This document shows, in pieces, positions 1 through 12,162 of a DNA stretch of 64,000 nucleotides. The notes beneath the pieces are model-generated. The model was not told where the DNA came from. It saw nothing but the letters and a program-made list of their open reading frames with translations, and searched no databases. The position numbers and the translations under genes are program-made. The DNA is from Symbiodinium natans (Eukaryota; Sar; Dinophyceae; Suessiales; Symbiodiniaceae). The first letter of the stretch is position 1, and each line of letters begins with the position of its first letter. The stretch covers positions 92,526 to 156,525 of the forward strand of contig CAJNDS010000038.1 of the NCBI GenBank assembly GCA_905221605.1. The letters are read 5' to 3'.

Positions 1-3000
1 GCGATTGAGAGGTATGCCACGATTCTGGAGGATGAGGGCGTGAACTACCTCTACATGAAAACGGCCGTGGACCGAGGGAGCGGTTCTGAAGTGGTGGTTG
101 GCGGGCACCTTCTTCTGACTGAGCTGCTGGTTCCATGATATTTGAGCGTTTCTGTGCGGGTTTCATATGTGCGGGTTTCATATGGTACTACGGTTTCCTT
201 TCGTGTCGATAACCTCGTTGGAATTGTTGGAGTCGGATGAACAAAGTATTTCTCGTCCTCTGATGCGTGTCTTTCCACGCGCTCTCTCAGCGCAGCCAGC
301 GTGCAGCTTGGGTCTCGCCCAGGTGGAGAGAGCCCACTCGCCCAAGAATTTGTGGGAGAGGGTCAAGCTTTCGAGGACACCCGCGATATCCCGCGATCAT
401 TGATGTCCACGATGTTCATGTTCATGGTTCCCCTGCAGATTTCAAGCTCAGAACCCTGATGGAGGGCCCCGAACGTACTAGAACCCTCCGAAACCCTTTC
501 GGAACCCCAAGACGCGTCGAAAGCTGGAAAGACTTTGGGACAATGTTTACTTAAATGCCGAGCAGCATCCTTCAGTTGATCGTTGACATGTCACATTCTA
601 AACATCCGTGTCGACCCCCTGACCGTCGCCACGTTGCTTACAGCCAGCCCCCAGAGGGTGCCTGGCCGCCACAAGGTCCCTTCAGCCCTTTTTTGTAGGT
701 TTGCGGAGCGGTTTTGGAGTTTAGGGCGTTTAGGGTTGTAAGGTTGAGGTGAGACGGCTCCGCAAGACCTGACAGGTACGGCATGACGAGCATTGACAAG
801 GCGCCGGCACATGTGCGACGAAAGATTCACAACCTATAGCAGCCCTATCACAGCCACAAAGAAGCCAACCCCACACCCCAAGTCGAAATACCATGACTCA
901 GGGGTTAAGTTGGGGGTACAGCGGGTACGGAGGGAGTGCCCTGATCAGGACAGCTTCTCGCTGAGCGCCCTTGGCCACCAAGCGCAGAGCCAGCGCTCGT
1001 CTGCTCCACATCATTCCATCTCGTGTGTCAGCCGAGATGCGCGGCAGCTGCCCGGCAGGAACAGATTTGACATGAACAGACTCCACATGTCCAGGCGCTC
1101 CTCCTTCCCTGTTTGGGAAGGTGTCACGGGAACAAGGTTTAATGCATTAGTGTATTATGTTCTTCTTATGTGGGAGAGAGAACACTGGCCATAGCTGCGA
1201 GCCTTGGCAAGGAATGTGTTCATCACGGAGCACCACATCAAGCCCAACCGCTTGGGGCGAGAAAGTCCCAAAGTGGACACGGTGAACTTGCCGTCCACTT
1301 TAGACACAAATCTGTGGCTTGGCTCTGAGTATTTCTGGTACCGTTTGGCAGGGCAGCGCGCCTTCCTCTTCCTATTCCTTCTTACAAGCCTGGCAGGGCG
1401 ACGACCACTGGCCTGGGATATGGTGGGAGATCGGATTTTACTGCTCAGAAGGTGGATCCAGAAAGTGCCTTGAATCGAATGGTGCAGTCAGTGTGCGCGT
1501 AGTGCTATGGCATGTTAGCAGGTGCCAGCTTGGAACCCTGCGATGTATAGGCATCCCCACAAATGATGCCATGAACCTCCTTCCGGACGGTCAGCAGTTC
1601 AAGTACAAGCGGGAGCCGAAGATCGTGATCGGCACTGTGCCGCAACCGCAGATTCTACGGGCTCAATACCTACTGTGCTGCACTACCTTTGAACGCAAGC
1701 CTTAAGACAAGTGAATACTGTGGTCTCTATAGTTGCTACAACGGAACTCCCTTGATGAGAGCCACCGGCACCGAGGAACCCCGCTTCAGCTTGAAGGAGT
1801 CCACCCTGCTGAAGACGCACAAGGCGGCCTTCTTCGGTAGGTCCTCTCCGGGACCTGCCGCGGTTGGCGACCAGCGACCCGCCAGTTTAGGGGGATGCTT
1901 AGGGGGATAGGGCCTTAGGGGGATGCTTAGGGATGCTTACCAAAAGCCGCTGCGGCAACCCTGAGTTTGATAACTTGATAACCCCCTGAAAATCTCTGAG
2001 CCAAGGTTTGGTCCAAAGTTTGAGGCCACGAAAGCGCGGATGGCACCTGCGTTCCCATTTGCTGGGAGCTCAGCCAGGAGCTGCACAGCATGCTCTGCTA
2101 CGAGCCAGATGAGATCAAGCACCTTCAGTAGTTCTACTTCAGTTTGTACATATGCTGTGATCATCTACTTGCATTTGATGTCAGTCACAACTCTACTGTG
2201 CGGTGCTCGTCTAGTCTCATGCCGACCAAGTGTAGTGGTTGTGAGCATGTGATTGAACATCGTACTGCCGTCAGCTTTGTTTACCGCGGTACGGCGATGT
2301 TTTGTGGTGCTATGTTGCGAATCGTGCAGAAAGATGAGGTTCATGAAAGGAGCTCGCTGACGAAGGGTGTAAATATGTGAGTTTTCATGACGAGATACAT
2401 GAGACAGCCAATCGGCATAGTCAATCTCATAATGCCAAGCCTTGCATGAGCAGGGGTCGAGCAGAAAGGGAGCAACGGTTTAGCACCACTTACGCCAGAT
2501 GCGAGCCAACTCCCCAACTTGGGGTGTTTCTGTGCGCGCGTGTTGACTGCCACAGAGGCTCACAAGACCAAGCTGGTCTGGCCTGGAGTTTACAACAACC
2601 CGCCCGAGGCACGCCTGGCGGGAGCAGGAAGCCTTTTGAACCCTTGGAGACATCTGCCGCGCAAACGCTCTCCCTGAACCCAATCCACACACCCCGTGCA
2701 TCCCGCAGCCAGAACTTTGTGGTCCCTGGGTACCCCAAGTATGACAGGTTGGACCAGGCACCTTCGAGCGGAAGGACGGCCAAAGCATCGGGCGGAATCA
2801 GGCTAATTCGGGTAATTGTCCCGGGTCCAAGGATGAGGGAATATCAGGACTGTTTTCAGATTCTAGAGTGTATATGGTTGATTCGGGTCTTAGACGAGTC
2901 TCAAAAGTGATCTGTTGAGCTCAGCTGCCCAGGATTCATCCATAGGTCCTCAGCACCTGAGTCGGCGACGCAATCATTCCACCTACTCCTTCTCCAAGCA

Positions 3001-6000
3001 GCCGAAGTTTGGCCGAGAAGCTAAGCCTCTCAGCCCCACTTGGCCATGCATGAGTATATGCTCTCAAGGTAAAAAGCTTCAGGGCCTGCCAAAGGTTTGA
3101 TGAGGCCTTAAGGCTTGAAACTGAAGGCCGGATGATATGATCTCCAAGTACGATGCAGCGCGCAGCTGCATGGGCAAGCAAGTGCTGCACAAGAACCGGA
3201 GCGCGCCGAGCGTCGGCGCCGGCCTCGGCTCTGTGTGGAATTTGGGGGGGTCTTCTTGGGAGTGGGATCGTTGAGGGGGGGAGAGCCGCCCAGCCCTCAA
3301 CAGGAGCTTGTAGCTCAACTGAGATCATGTTGTGTTGCCTTCCGCTGACCGTGAGCCTCTAGGTTTCAACCACGACACCCGCGACATGCGATCCAAGACC
3401 AAGCTGTGCATCACGTGCCATGGCTGAGAATGTTTTGGTCTCTTGGGCCTTGTGTGTTTTGTGGGATTCCCTTGACCTGCCCCTTCAGAGGAAGCTGGAC
3501 GAGGGTCCTCGTGCAAACTTCACGAAGATGCACCTGCCGATGCCGCGGCTACCGATGGAGAAAACGACGCTTGCCTGGATTCCTGTGACAGATCCTCCCG
3601 AGCCCTCGCTGTTAGGCATTAATCAGCCTGCAAAGCTTCCATTCGGCCAACACATGAACGACCGGTGTCGGCCATGAGAGCTCAGAGGCAAGCTGTGTTG
3701 CCAGTCGTTTGGAGTCCGGAACCTTGTCGCTTCCTCGGTTAGGGCCATGTCTGAAGGTAACATGACATATGTAGGCCCTTGGAGGTTAGTCTGAACGTGC
3801 TTGCTGTGTGTTCCAGAGCAGACGGATCCTCCTGAATCAGTATGTTAGCATCGGACAAAGCAGTTCTTGCAGATCCCATCTTGTTTTGCGTCTTTGCAAG
3901 GGGGGGGGGGCCTCCAAGCATGTTGCGCAAGGTTCATAGAATCCATTCGAATGTCTCGGGCCTTCACAGGATCCTCGCCAGCGGCTTTGGATAGATCCTG
4001 GTGGTGCTCGACACGCTTGTTTCACCCTTTGCGCATGCCAGCCCATGATAGCCAATCTGATAGCCCAGTAGTCCATGTGTCCTCAAAGGGAGGCAGCGGG
4101 CTCTCGGAGAGTTTGGTGCTCGCGACTGCAGCTTTGCCAATGAAGCGCCAAAGAATCCCAAGAAGAATACGGCTGCTCAACACATCCGTCTGCAGTTGCC
4201 AGCCTTTCACAGTGAACGTGATTCCCGTTCGCCAGTGACCTCTGGGATACAGTGCCCGCTCTGGGCCGATTTCCCAGGTGTGTAGTGCCATCGCACAAGC
4301 TGGTGGTGTGTGTGCGCGCGTGTGCGCAGGATGTTTCACGGACTGTAGGAGGAAAGGCGTGCAGAGCATTGGGGGGCATCTGTGGAGGGGTTTCACGGCA
4401 AGATGGTCACTGCGAGGAATTACCTGCAGGCCTTGGAACAGATCAACAAGCACCTGGAGTGAGCGCAGGGCAGCGGTTGTTCCATGTTGATGTTTAGCCG
4501 AAGAGCTTGAAGAGCTACCCGAAGCCGAAGACTGTGCATGGTAAGTCTGTGAAGTCTGCCCCTTGATCGTTGCTTTTGCGGAGGTACTGGCCGGCGGGCA
4601 TCGTCAACCGCTGCAAGCAGCGGCTCACAAAGATGCGACAGATGCTGATCCGGTGGCGGCCTTTCGGGACATCCCAGTGACTGAGTTGCGGCTCCTCCGG
4701 ATGGCACCGAGGATGCGCAAGCTGGCCCTGAAAGGCGGCAGCAAGTGCGCCCCCTCCCGATTCTGTTGCGTTGATCTGCAATGATCATGGCCCTTTCTGG
4801 AAGCAAAACAATGTAGCAGCACCGACACGCCGGAACGACACTGGGAGCGAGTATCATCTTGATGCCGAAGTCATCACAGCGAAGGGTTGGGCAAGCATGC
4901 AAACTTCGAAAGACATGAACAGCAGCACAGGTAGCATCACTGGAATGCCCCCCCCCCCCCCCCCCCCCCCGCCCCTCCCCCTCCCCCTCCCGATGTTGTT
5001 TTCGGAATGCCCGAGGCAAATCCAAAGTGTTTCGGGTTGATCGAAGGAATCTTCCTTGCATTTTGACCACGGAACATTGGCGAGTGGCAGCTTATGGCCC
5101 TGGAGTGCAACGGCTAGCCTAGCAAGCCTGCTTCAGACTTGTGTGGTCATTGCCGCTGTTTTCAGGCTCCGTGGGTTCATGACCAAGTCGTCACGCAATC
5201 AGGCTCAAGCACTTGCGGAAGCGCAAAACAAACGTTAATCAACGTATAGACAATGTAGAACACCCTAAACCTCAGCTCTCCATTATCTCCATTAGCCAAT
5301 CTCAACTCAACAGCAGTCCCCATCTCCTCGAACAGATTTGTGGCGCAGGCTGGTACCCATCAAGAAGAAGACGGAGAGACGCGAAGCGACCCGTGAACTG
5401 AAGGCAGCTGCGCTGCTGCCATGAACACAGAGAGCCCACAGAGCCCTCACCAATTTTGAAGTTCGATCGATCTGAGAGCATTGTGTGGTTGTGCTGGTTG
5501 GACTGGGAGAAAATTGGCCAGGCCGAGGCAGCTGCTAAAGTGGACTTGGCCATAGAAAGGGAGCTCTTGGAGCGACTGAAGCAGGCGGAAGGGAAGCGAA
5601 GGGAAGCGAAGGGAAGCGAAGGGAAAGGGGTCCAGGAAAGAGTTTACGTGATCACGAGAGTGACAGGGCACCTACGGTGACGTCTACAACTTTCCCAAGA
5701 AGCAGTTGCATGCCCAGAGACGGAGCAGAAACAAGTACCTAGCTGTTCTAGATTGGGTTCGGCTGGTGTAATTTCAGGTTCGACAGCATCATGGAGAAGG
5801 ATGGAGAAGTCGAGAAGGAGCGTTTTGTCTCTTGCGCCGTGGTTTTCCGGCTCAGTAGGAGCAGTACATGTGCGCTACACCCGCGTGGCTTCTTGCTCAC
5901 CTTTCAGCATGAAGATGTTTTTGGTCTTTCGTGACTCTGGAGGAGCTGCAGGAGGGTGCTGAAAGCGACATGGAGTTTGTGGAGGAGTGTGGGCTTCCTC

Positions 6001-6540
6001 ACTTCATTCGGGAAGCTCCGTGTCGAAGCAGCCAAAGCATGCAGCCAGGATTTTGGGGAAGACGAGGAGGAGGAGTGGGAGGACCTGGATGACAAGGTGC
6101 TTAGATGGCTTCTGATGGCTTCATGTTGCTTTGGCTCATCTATCCATGGACGTCATGAGCAGATGTCAGGTAGAAGAGGTGGAGCTCGAGGATGACTTGG
6201 GCATGGCTGACATGGAGGACTCCTTTGATCAAGCGCTTCCTCTTCTTCTTCTGAAGTCTTGCAAAGATCTTTGATGCTCAGCCACAAGAAGAAACTCTTG
6301 TCGCGCCAGTCAAGATTTCAATTGCCGTGGTCAAGCATGAATCAAAAAGTTTTCAAGAGCTATGGGTGTCATATGGTGTAATCTGCAGGATGTGGCTCTG
6401 CCGGCACGAAAGAAGAGGCCTGGGTTCGGCTTGAGGTGACGGGAGAGAGAACAGAGGAGCGCAGTGCTTGCAGGAGAGCCAAAGGCCCACGAGTGGAGCT
6501 GGAGTACGAGGAGGAGATGGACGCAAGGAGCGATGTTTCT
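1..6540 (+). CDS. MAK16: MAK16, 60S ribosome biogenesis factor (5'-partial, multi-exon)
   Basis: Mak16 is a nucleolar protein needed for 27S pre-rRNA processing and 60S subunit assembly (family knowledge). The window opens inside its conserved N-terminal half. Pieces collinear with the family: ERYATILEDEGVNYLYMKT (1-63), VERAHSPKNLWERVKLSR (323-375), NYLQALEQINKHLE (4417-4458), YWPAGIVNRCKQRLTKMRQ (from 4584, exon to 4652), MRKLALKGGSK (4712-4744), LVPIKKKTERREATRELK (5349-5403), AEAAAKVDLAIERELLERLK (from 5522, exon to 5584), GTYGDVYNFPKK (5667-5704), FDSIMEKDGEVEKE (5778-~5820), TLEELQEGAESDMEFVEE (~5930-5985), DFGEDEEEEWEDLD (~6050-6092), VEEVELEDDLGMADMEDSFD (6171-6230) and RAKGPRVELEYEEEMDAR (6475-~6530). 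Joining at AG|G acceptors keeps frame. Donors are GT (4459, 4653, 4745, 5705), GC (64, 5404, 5585) and apparently GA (376). The true stop and the last junctions are not resolved. Confidence 0.9.
376..4416 (+). other. 4.0-kb intron of MAK16
   Basis: The Mak16 reading VKLSR (ends 375) continues as NYLQALEQ at 4417, so about 4 kb is removed. The sequence is CGAG|GA at both ends, so the exact cut is ambiguous within the repeat and the donor reads GA if the acceptor is AG. All other measurable introns of this gene are much shorter, for example 59 bp at 4653-4711. The interior holds several exon-like open segments on the same strand. Confidence 0.7.
1204..3677 (+). CDS. Candidate nested gene or exon-like segments inside the MAK16 intron
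   Basis: Not recognised. Several short open segments have coding-like composition: ARNVFITEHHIKPNRLGRE (1204-1320), SDFTAQKVDPESALNRMVQ (about 1431-1487, followed by an in-frame stop), MNLLPDGQQFKYKREPKIV (1570-1660), TEEPRFSLKESTLLKTHK (1766-1835), CVPICWELSQELHSMLCYEP (2040-2128, ending CAG before a stop), FNHDTRDMRSKTKLCITCHG (3364-3423) and KLDEGPRANFTKMHLPMPR (3493-3677), the last preceded by a pyrimidine tract and CAG. They could be a nested gene, a gene relic, or chance. No family or start codon could be assigned. Confidence 0.35.
5586..5629 (+). repeat. 10-bp tandem repeat in a MAK16 intron
   Basis: About four copies of GGGAAGCGAA begin directly after the inferred GC donor at 5585, inside the intron 5585-5666. 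Confidence 0.8.
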
Positions 6541-6559
6541 CTGCGCAATCTGAGCACTT

Positions 6560-7156
6560 CTGTCATCTGGGTTGCTGCGCATGGTCATTGCAGCAGCTTT
6601 GCTCCTGCTCTGAAAGAATCTTGAGCCGATTTGGAGCTCGGAGAGTTCGGGGCTGGAGCCGTCTCCAGATATTGCAGGTAGCGTGCTCTTCTCCCCAGTC
6701 CTGAGCAGACAATAAGTCCGGAGCTGAGTTTCTGGTTTTTGCTGGCCCATGTGGTGCCGCCGCATGCATGGATAGGCCTCGAGTGACTTCGGCTCAGCTC
6801 AGTCTCACCTCAAGACCTGCCAGCATCCGCCGGCAAAGTGCGAGAAAACTGCAGCCACCAACGGACTGAACTCGGCTCAGCAGCTCAGCATCTCTCGAGC
6901 TTTGCTCATCCGCCGCGCCGCTGCGACAGTTTAGGTTCTTGCTGTCATTCTCAGTTTCAGCGCCAAAGTTCTTATTCTAGTCGTTCGTCTGAAGTTGGCG
7001 AGACGGGGCGAGAGATCGGTTCCTGGTCTAGTCACTGCGAGAGGTGTCTAGTCACTGCGAGAGGTGTCCGCACATGGCTTGTTTTTCTGCTACATCAAGA
7101 TATGCCAGCTGTCCAGGGTTCCAGATTCACAGTGTGGTCACAGTGTAACCGCTGCG
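6560..7156. other. Intergenic stretch, no gene seen
   Basis: No recognisable exon between the end of the Mak16 reading and the ATG at 7157. It contains a 21-bp direct tandem duplication (TAGTCACTGCGAGAGGTGTC, 7029-7069). If genes are unidirectional here, this is the spacer between MAK16 and the next + strand gene. Confidence 0.5.
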
Positions 7157-9745
7157 ATGCTGCGGCTTCTGGCAGTTTGTGCTGCTCTTTATGCGGCGGC
7201 GGGAGCAGCGGATGGCCTGGTGAAGTATCGGCTGATTTGCGACGGCGCCAGCAATGGCATGCATACCTAGGACTACAACATAGTCAACATCGACAACGCC
7301 ACATTTCCGTTGCCACTTGGCAGCAGAGGCTTGTGGGCTTTCTCGGGCACAGGAGACTGTGCTTGACATCCACTATGTTTTCTGCTCAATGCTTCGCAAA
7401 GTTGCTCTCCATGTTGCTCGAGGTGTCTGAAACCAGACAGAGAGACAATGATCATAATGGCCTGAGCGAGCCCTCAGTGATACCAGTGCATTGACACGCC
7501 AGAGGTTGGTGGGGCGCACTCTGCCGGCGTTCGTTCGATTCGACCGGGCACGCGCCCCAGAGAGAGGCCAGCAGCCGAGGCACGGAGAGCGGGAGAACAT
7601 TTCGAATTTCGGAAGCCCTTCTCGCTTGGTGGGGTGCAGGAGTATGCCTTTGGTGAGAAAGCCGATGCCTTCAAGTCGCATCTTGGCTGCAGAACTCGGC
7701 GAGCTTTAGGCCCCTAAGCCCAAGCAGCTTGGGCTCAAAAGATGAAAAGCGCAAGGTCACAGGAGCTTGATGAATCTTGATGAGACGCCGCGCTGTGTTC
7801 GGAACCCTGTGAAGGATGGCCTCTGTGGTCGCCAGGAGCGGGAGGCAAAGGAAGAGGGAACCTTTAAAAAACAGTCAGAGCGGCTGCACAACGGGAGTTT
7901 CAAAGACTTTATTGGGGGTACCTCTCGCCTTGCTCTCCTTATCTCTCCTTGCCTTGCGCCCAGCAGCACGATGATTGCCTCGGTGGGCATCTCGACCCAC
8001 GGCGAGAAGCAGAACCAAGACATGGCACCTCGCTTCCATGAGCCTCAATCTGCTTCAATGTTTCTACATCTATATTTCATTATATTATATTGTATTATAT
8101 TATATTATATTATATTCTATTATATTATATATATGTATATATATATATATATTGTATGTATGTATGGTTCAGCGTCGAGCGTCCTGGGCCCCCCCCCCCC
8201 CCCCCAATGGTATCCCCCCCCCCCCCCCCCCAAGTCTACTCTACGGTCCCTAAACCCCTAAACCCTAAACCCTAAACCCTAAAACCTAAACCCTAACCCT
8301 AAACCCTAAACCTTAAGTCTTAAACCTTAAACCCTAAACCGTAAAACCCTGAACCCTAAACCCTAACCCTAAAACCAACCCCCAACCACACCACAGGGGG
8401 GGGGGGGTATCATCTTAGTACCTCATCCGCGGGGAAAACCCTAAACCCTAAACCCTAAACCCTAAACCCTAAACCCTAAAACCCTAAAACCCTAAAACTC
8501 TAAAACCCTAAAACCCTAAAACCCTAAACCCTAAACCCTAAACCCTAGGGGGGGGGGGGGGGCGGGCCCGCCGGGGCCGAATCATGTATACAATTTTTAT
8601 ATACATACTATGCCACGCTGACGCTAGTATTCGTGATTGTAGTTATACCAATATACATCCCGTGATGCTGTCAGGCCTGCCAGTTTCATTTAGTTGAGAG
8701 GTTGGGTCGTGACAAATGGCATTTTCACGGAACGCTCGGGATTCTCCGGCGGTAGGGGCACGTAACGACGTTTGGACATAGGAGAGGAGTTTGAAGAGTT
8801 ATTGTGGGCTGCTTGGTGCCGCAGATGTACATGTTTGCTTTGTCGGCGTGTCACTGCGCGGTGTATCGCAGCCGTTGGACGCTGGCCTTCGGTGCAATGC
8901 GTGTTTGCCGTTGCCAGGCAAGACGTTTCGGCTTCATTCCTCAAGGCGCCCCCGATGCTCACGCATTGCTTTGAAGCATGTCGTACTGTTTCATGCAGAC
9001 AAAGAAGAGCTGGAAAGCAGCGACATGGACAAGCTCTTCCCCAAATTCATGTGCTCCGTGCTGTTGGTCAGCGTGCCGGCTCCTCAGTCGCATGTGGATT
9101 TCAATGCGAGGGGCTGGGACAGGTACTTCAAGCCCGGTGATGTGGAAGGCGCAGCATGACACAGCTGGGCATCCCGGAAAGCTTTGCAACGTGCATCCGC
9201 GTGCTTCGGTGCGTAGACTCAGACCACGCCTGGTCAGGGCAACTGTACAACGGGAAGGCCACAAAGGCCGGGCGCAAAATCCCATTTGCTTCGCGCTGCT
9301 TTGCCTTGCTAAGTGTTTCTCTTTCAGGGATATGAGCATAGCCAAGTATACTCCTGCCTTGAGCAGAGGCAGCCATGCTTAAGTTTCTGGGCATCGAAGA
9401 AAGAACCTGCGACGTTCTGACCGGTGCCTTCTGCAGCGACGAGCAGTGACCCAGCATGATTTGTAGGTTTTTGAGAGAGATTTTTTTTTGGGATTTCCTC
9501 AAACCCCGAAACTCAACCCCTACCTGAACTTCCTACAGAACCCTGCAAAAGCCCAACAGTACGACACCGGAGAGAGAAAGAAAGAGAGAGAGAGAGAGAG
9601 AGGGAGAGAGAGGAAAAACAAGACCAAGAACAAAAAGAGAGAAAATGAAAAGAGAGCAAAAACCCAGAGGAAGAGGCACCTGGAGTCCCTGGCGGGAAAG
9701 AGCTCCGAGGAGCTGGGCAAGCTCCTGAAGGCGCGCAGGGGCTGA
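7157..9745 (+). CDS. Unidentified gene with a signal-peptide-like start, discontinuous exons
   Basis: ATG at 7157 opens MLRLLAVCAALYAAAGAADG, a short positive N-region, hydrophobic core and small-residue end typical of a secretory signal. The same frame continues after one TAG (7268-7270) as DYNIVNIDNATFPLPLGSRG to about 7363. Further coding-like pieces: FEFRKPFSLGGVQEYAFGEK (7596-7690), CVRNPVKDGLCGRQEREAKE (~7795-7860), DKEELESSDMDKLFPKFMCS (9001-~9156, after a CAG), MTQLGIPESFATCIRVLRC (9156-9215), LKFLGIEERTCDVLTGAFCS (9377-9449) and a basic tail HLESLAGKSSEELGKLLKAR ending in TGA at 9745. No family recognised; grouping these into one gene is inference. A telomere-repeat element lies in the 7.9-8.8 kb gap. 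Confidence 0.4.
8075..8165. repeat. TA-rich microsatellite
   Basis: Runs of TATAT and TATATT, then (TA)n and TGTA units; low complexity immediately left of the poly-C element. Confidence 0.9.
8190..8570 (-). repeat. Composite poly-C / interstitial telomere repeat element
   Basis: Order: poly-C (about 8191-8206), AATGGTAT, poly-C (to 8231), GTCTACTCTACGGTC, (CCCTAAA)n to about 8370, CCAACCCCCAACCACACCAC, poly-G with GTATC (8397-8411), a second (CCCTAAA)n block (8438-8548), then poly-G (8549-8562). The + strand carries CCCTAAA. The same modules occur reverse-complemented at 61,860-62,345. A true chromosome end is unlikely because coding-like DNA lies on both sides. Confidence 0.85.
9569..9614. 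repeat. (GA)n microsatellite
   Basis: About 40 nt of AGAGAG with AAAG interruptions, just upstream of the basic ORF tail ending at 9745. Confidence 0.9.
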
Positions 9746-9814
9746 GGGCGCATACAAACTATTTGTACATTGTATATGTAAAGATACAAGTAGATAAATA
9801 CCTATCTTTATGTG

Positions 9815-9857
9815 TATATATATATATATGTAGGTGTGTATATATATATACACATAA
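9815..9857. repeat. (TA)n microsatellite
   Basis: Two TATATATA blocks separated by GTAGGTGTG. Confidence 0.9.
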
Positions 9858-9896
9858 TGCGGATGTCCAGGGGTTTTGGTTCACTTCTGCTTCGCA

Positions 9897-12059
9897 GGGC
9901 ATGCTTTCGGCCTTCAGAGTGCAGTTGCGCGAAGCAGTCGACTTTTTTGAAGTTTTGAGATCAACAGATTTTGGACCAGCCTTCGGATGCGAGAGGAGGA
10001 TGTTGAGAAGAGTCGGCTTCCAGGAACATGTGGGTTCTTTCCCCCCCCCCCCCCCAGATAGCGAAGAGATGAGGAGAGAGAACCCTGGCCAATCAAGACG
10101 ATCAAGACGCAAATCAAGTCACAACCGAGCCACACCACAACCCATGAATCATTCCTGACCACTTGGTTCAAGGCGCTCACCAGGAGATCGGGAGAGACTC
10201 TGAAGAAGGAGGAACGCAAGGCGAGCTCACCTTAAGCCGGTTAAGCGGGAGGCTGGAATCTCGAATCTCACAGGAGGTGGATGGACAACTGGCGGTCCTC
10301 AAGAAGGTCCTGAAGGTGCCAAGTACAGGGTAAGAGTGGTGCAAGATGGCCTTTGCATGGCTTTGCAGCTGTTCGCCTTACCTTCAAGGCGCAGAAGAAG
10401 ACCAGCAAGAAGTGAGCTGTACAGCCAAAGCTCTCTTCGCTACTGCGGTGGTGGGGAGCTGCTCTTATATACCAAGAACCGTCCGACCCCGGAGACCAAA
10501 CATGACACCAGGGAATCGGGCCAGGGCTTCGGCGACACTCGGGGCTGGAGCTCTGAAGCAACCATCGTAAACAGTTACATAGGCTACTTTCACCGTTTCT
10601 CCTCCTCGACCCAAAGCTACGTAACCGGAACCCTGCAACCCCAAACGGCAAATGTCCCAGACACCCAGGACTCCGAAACATTCGAAAACCACCTCGGCTC
10701 AAACTTCGGCCATCGCCATCTCAATGTAGCTACGGGGAAAGCTGCGGATGTTTTGGTGCTTTTGCTTCTTGGCGTTTGGAGTGGAACTGCCGATTCTTGC
10801 TCTGCGGTTGTGGCAACAGGTATGAGTATGAGTTTAGGAGATGTCCTGGGAGTATCTGAGCCTGTCTGAGCCTGCGAGGTTCCCTGCAGTCGTCTGCCAG
10901 ATGCGGGCGATGCAGACTTCCATGACTTCCTTGCGAGCCCTCTGAGCAAGCCTGGAAGCCATCAAGGTTGTCATGAAGGCGCCAAGTCCGTCTCCGAGGC
11001 GGCTCGTCGAAGTGAGCGTGAGCAGGGCCCATTTTCAAGAGACCGGGAGTTCACGGGAGCTCGTGGGAGCTCATGGGCATCGAGGCAGTATGTCGCCGGA
11101 CGGCGGATGATGAAGATCAAGGCCAGCTTACCGGGTTACCGTTCTTGTGGTCATTGTGATGGTACAACACTTCTTTTAGCTCTCAGATCCCAGCTTCTGC
11201 TACGCCCAAAGCGAACAGGAAGCGATGGACAGCTACGTGGTCAAAATCGCTGAGGGGGCCGCTGAGCTCTACGTCCCCAAGGTGGGGTGCCCGATACTTT
11301 CAGGTCACCTGAGCCTCACAAAACGCGAAGACGAAGACGCAGGTCGATGATATGGAGACCTGGGCGGCAGTGGAGGAGGCTGAGGGGCCTTCTTCACCAA
11401 ATAGGGGGTTCGTGTTTTTATCTCTTCAGGGTCCCTCAAATGTCAGGAAAGAAGCCGAGGGTGCCGAGCAGACTTTGAGTACTCACCGTCTAGGTCGCGA
11501 TTGTTCGTTGTGTTTCTGTCAGCCTGCAGTTTTCAAGGCACTTGTCTTTATTGTTTTTGCTTCTCCTTGTTTTTTGGGTCTGCTTATATGCCTAACGCCA
11601 CGTGATGCCCCGCAACCTCTTCGAAACCGCCGTGAATCCACTCGGCTCCCCGAAGCACCTTCGCAGAGATCATGCCAGGCACGCAAGCTGGCAAGGCGCC
11701 TTCTGATGTGAACATCCTGTGAACGTCCTGTGAACATCAGAGCGAGCATGTGTTGTCAGCTTTTTCTGCTGTTGGGCTTCTTGAACTTGGGCTTGTCGGG
11801 AGTGTTCCTGCTTCTGTAAATTCTGAAGGCTTGGGATCTCTTCGAGGGCAGAGGGCGGATGTGCTTCAGGCCCATGGTGACAGCAGTTCCAGCGGAGAAG
11901 GATAAGCAGGTCTTCCACGAGCGGCCCAGAAGCAAAGTGAAGATCAGCACGCCACTGGACTCTGACGCGGAGGAGGCGAGGTCCGTCGAGTTTGCAAGTC
12001 TGAAACTCCGAAACAACCACGAATGGGACAAAGAAGACATCGACAGAACGAAGCTGTAA
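9897..12059 (+). CDS. Candidate exons, possibly the 5' part of the coiled-coil gene
   Basis: Exon-like segments on the + strand: GMLSAFRVQLREAVDFFEVL (from 9898, directly after TTCGCAG), SGRLESRISQEVDGQLAVLK (~10240-10318), CYAQSEQEAMDSYVVKIAEG (~11190-11281, followed by a possible GT donor), VDDMETWAAVEEAEGPSSPN (11344-11405) and FHERPRSKVKISTPLDSDAE (within 11859-12059). They are charged and helix-prone. No family is recognised, no start codon can be chosen, and linkage to the 13.3-19.9 kb exons is inferred only from shared strand and similar composition. Confidence 0.35.
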
Positions 12060-12140
12060 GAGAAGACATCACAAAAAATGCGCACTTAATTGTCAAGCAT
12101 GCGGTTCGAGAAGCCTTTAGCGGGACAAGTATATGCTCAG

Positions 12141-12162
12141 AAGAGAGAGAGAGAGAGAGAGA
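12141..12162. repeat. (GA)n microsatellite
   Basis: AGAGAG run followed by GACGGACAGACAG. Confidence 0.9.

Noticed and set aside
8190..8570. True chromosome end (telomere)
   Set aside because: Array is short, interrupted and internal, with coding-like DNA on both sides; treated as interstitial.
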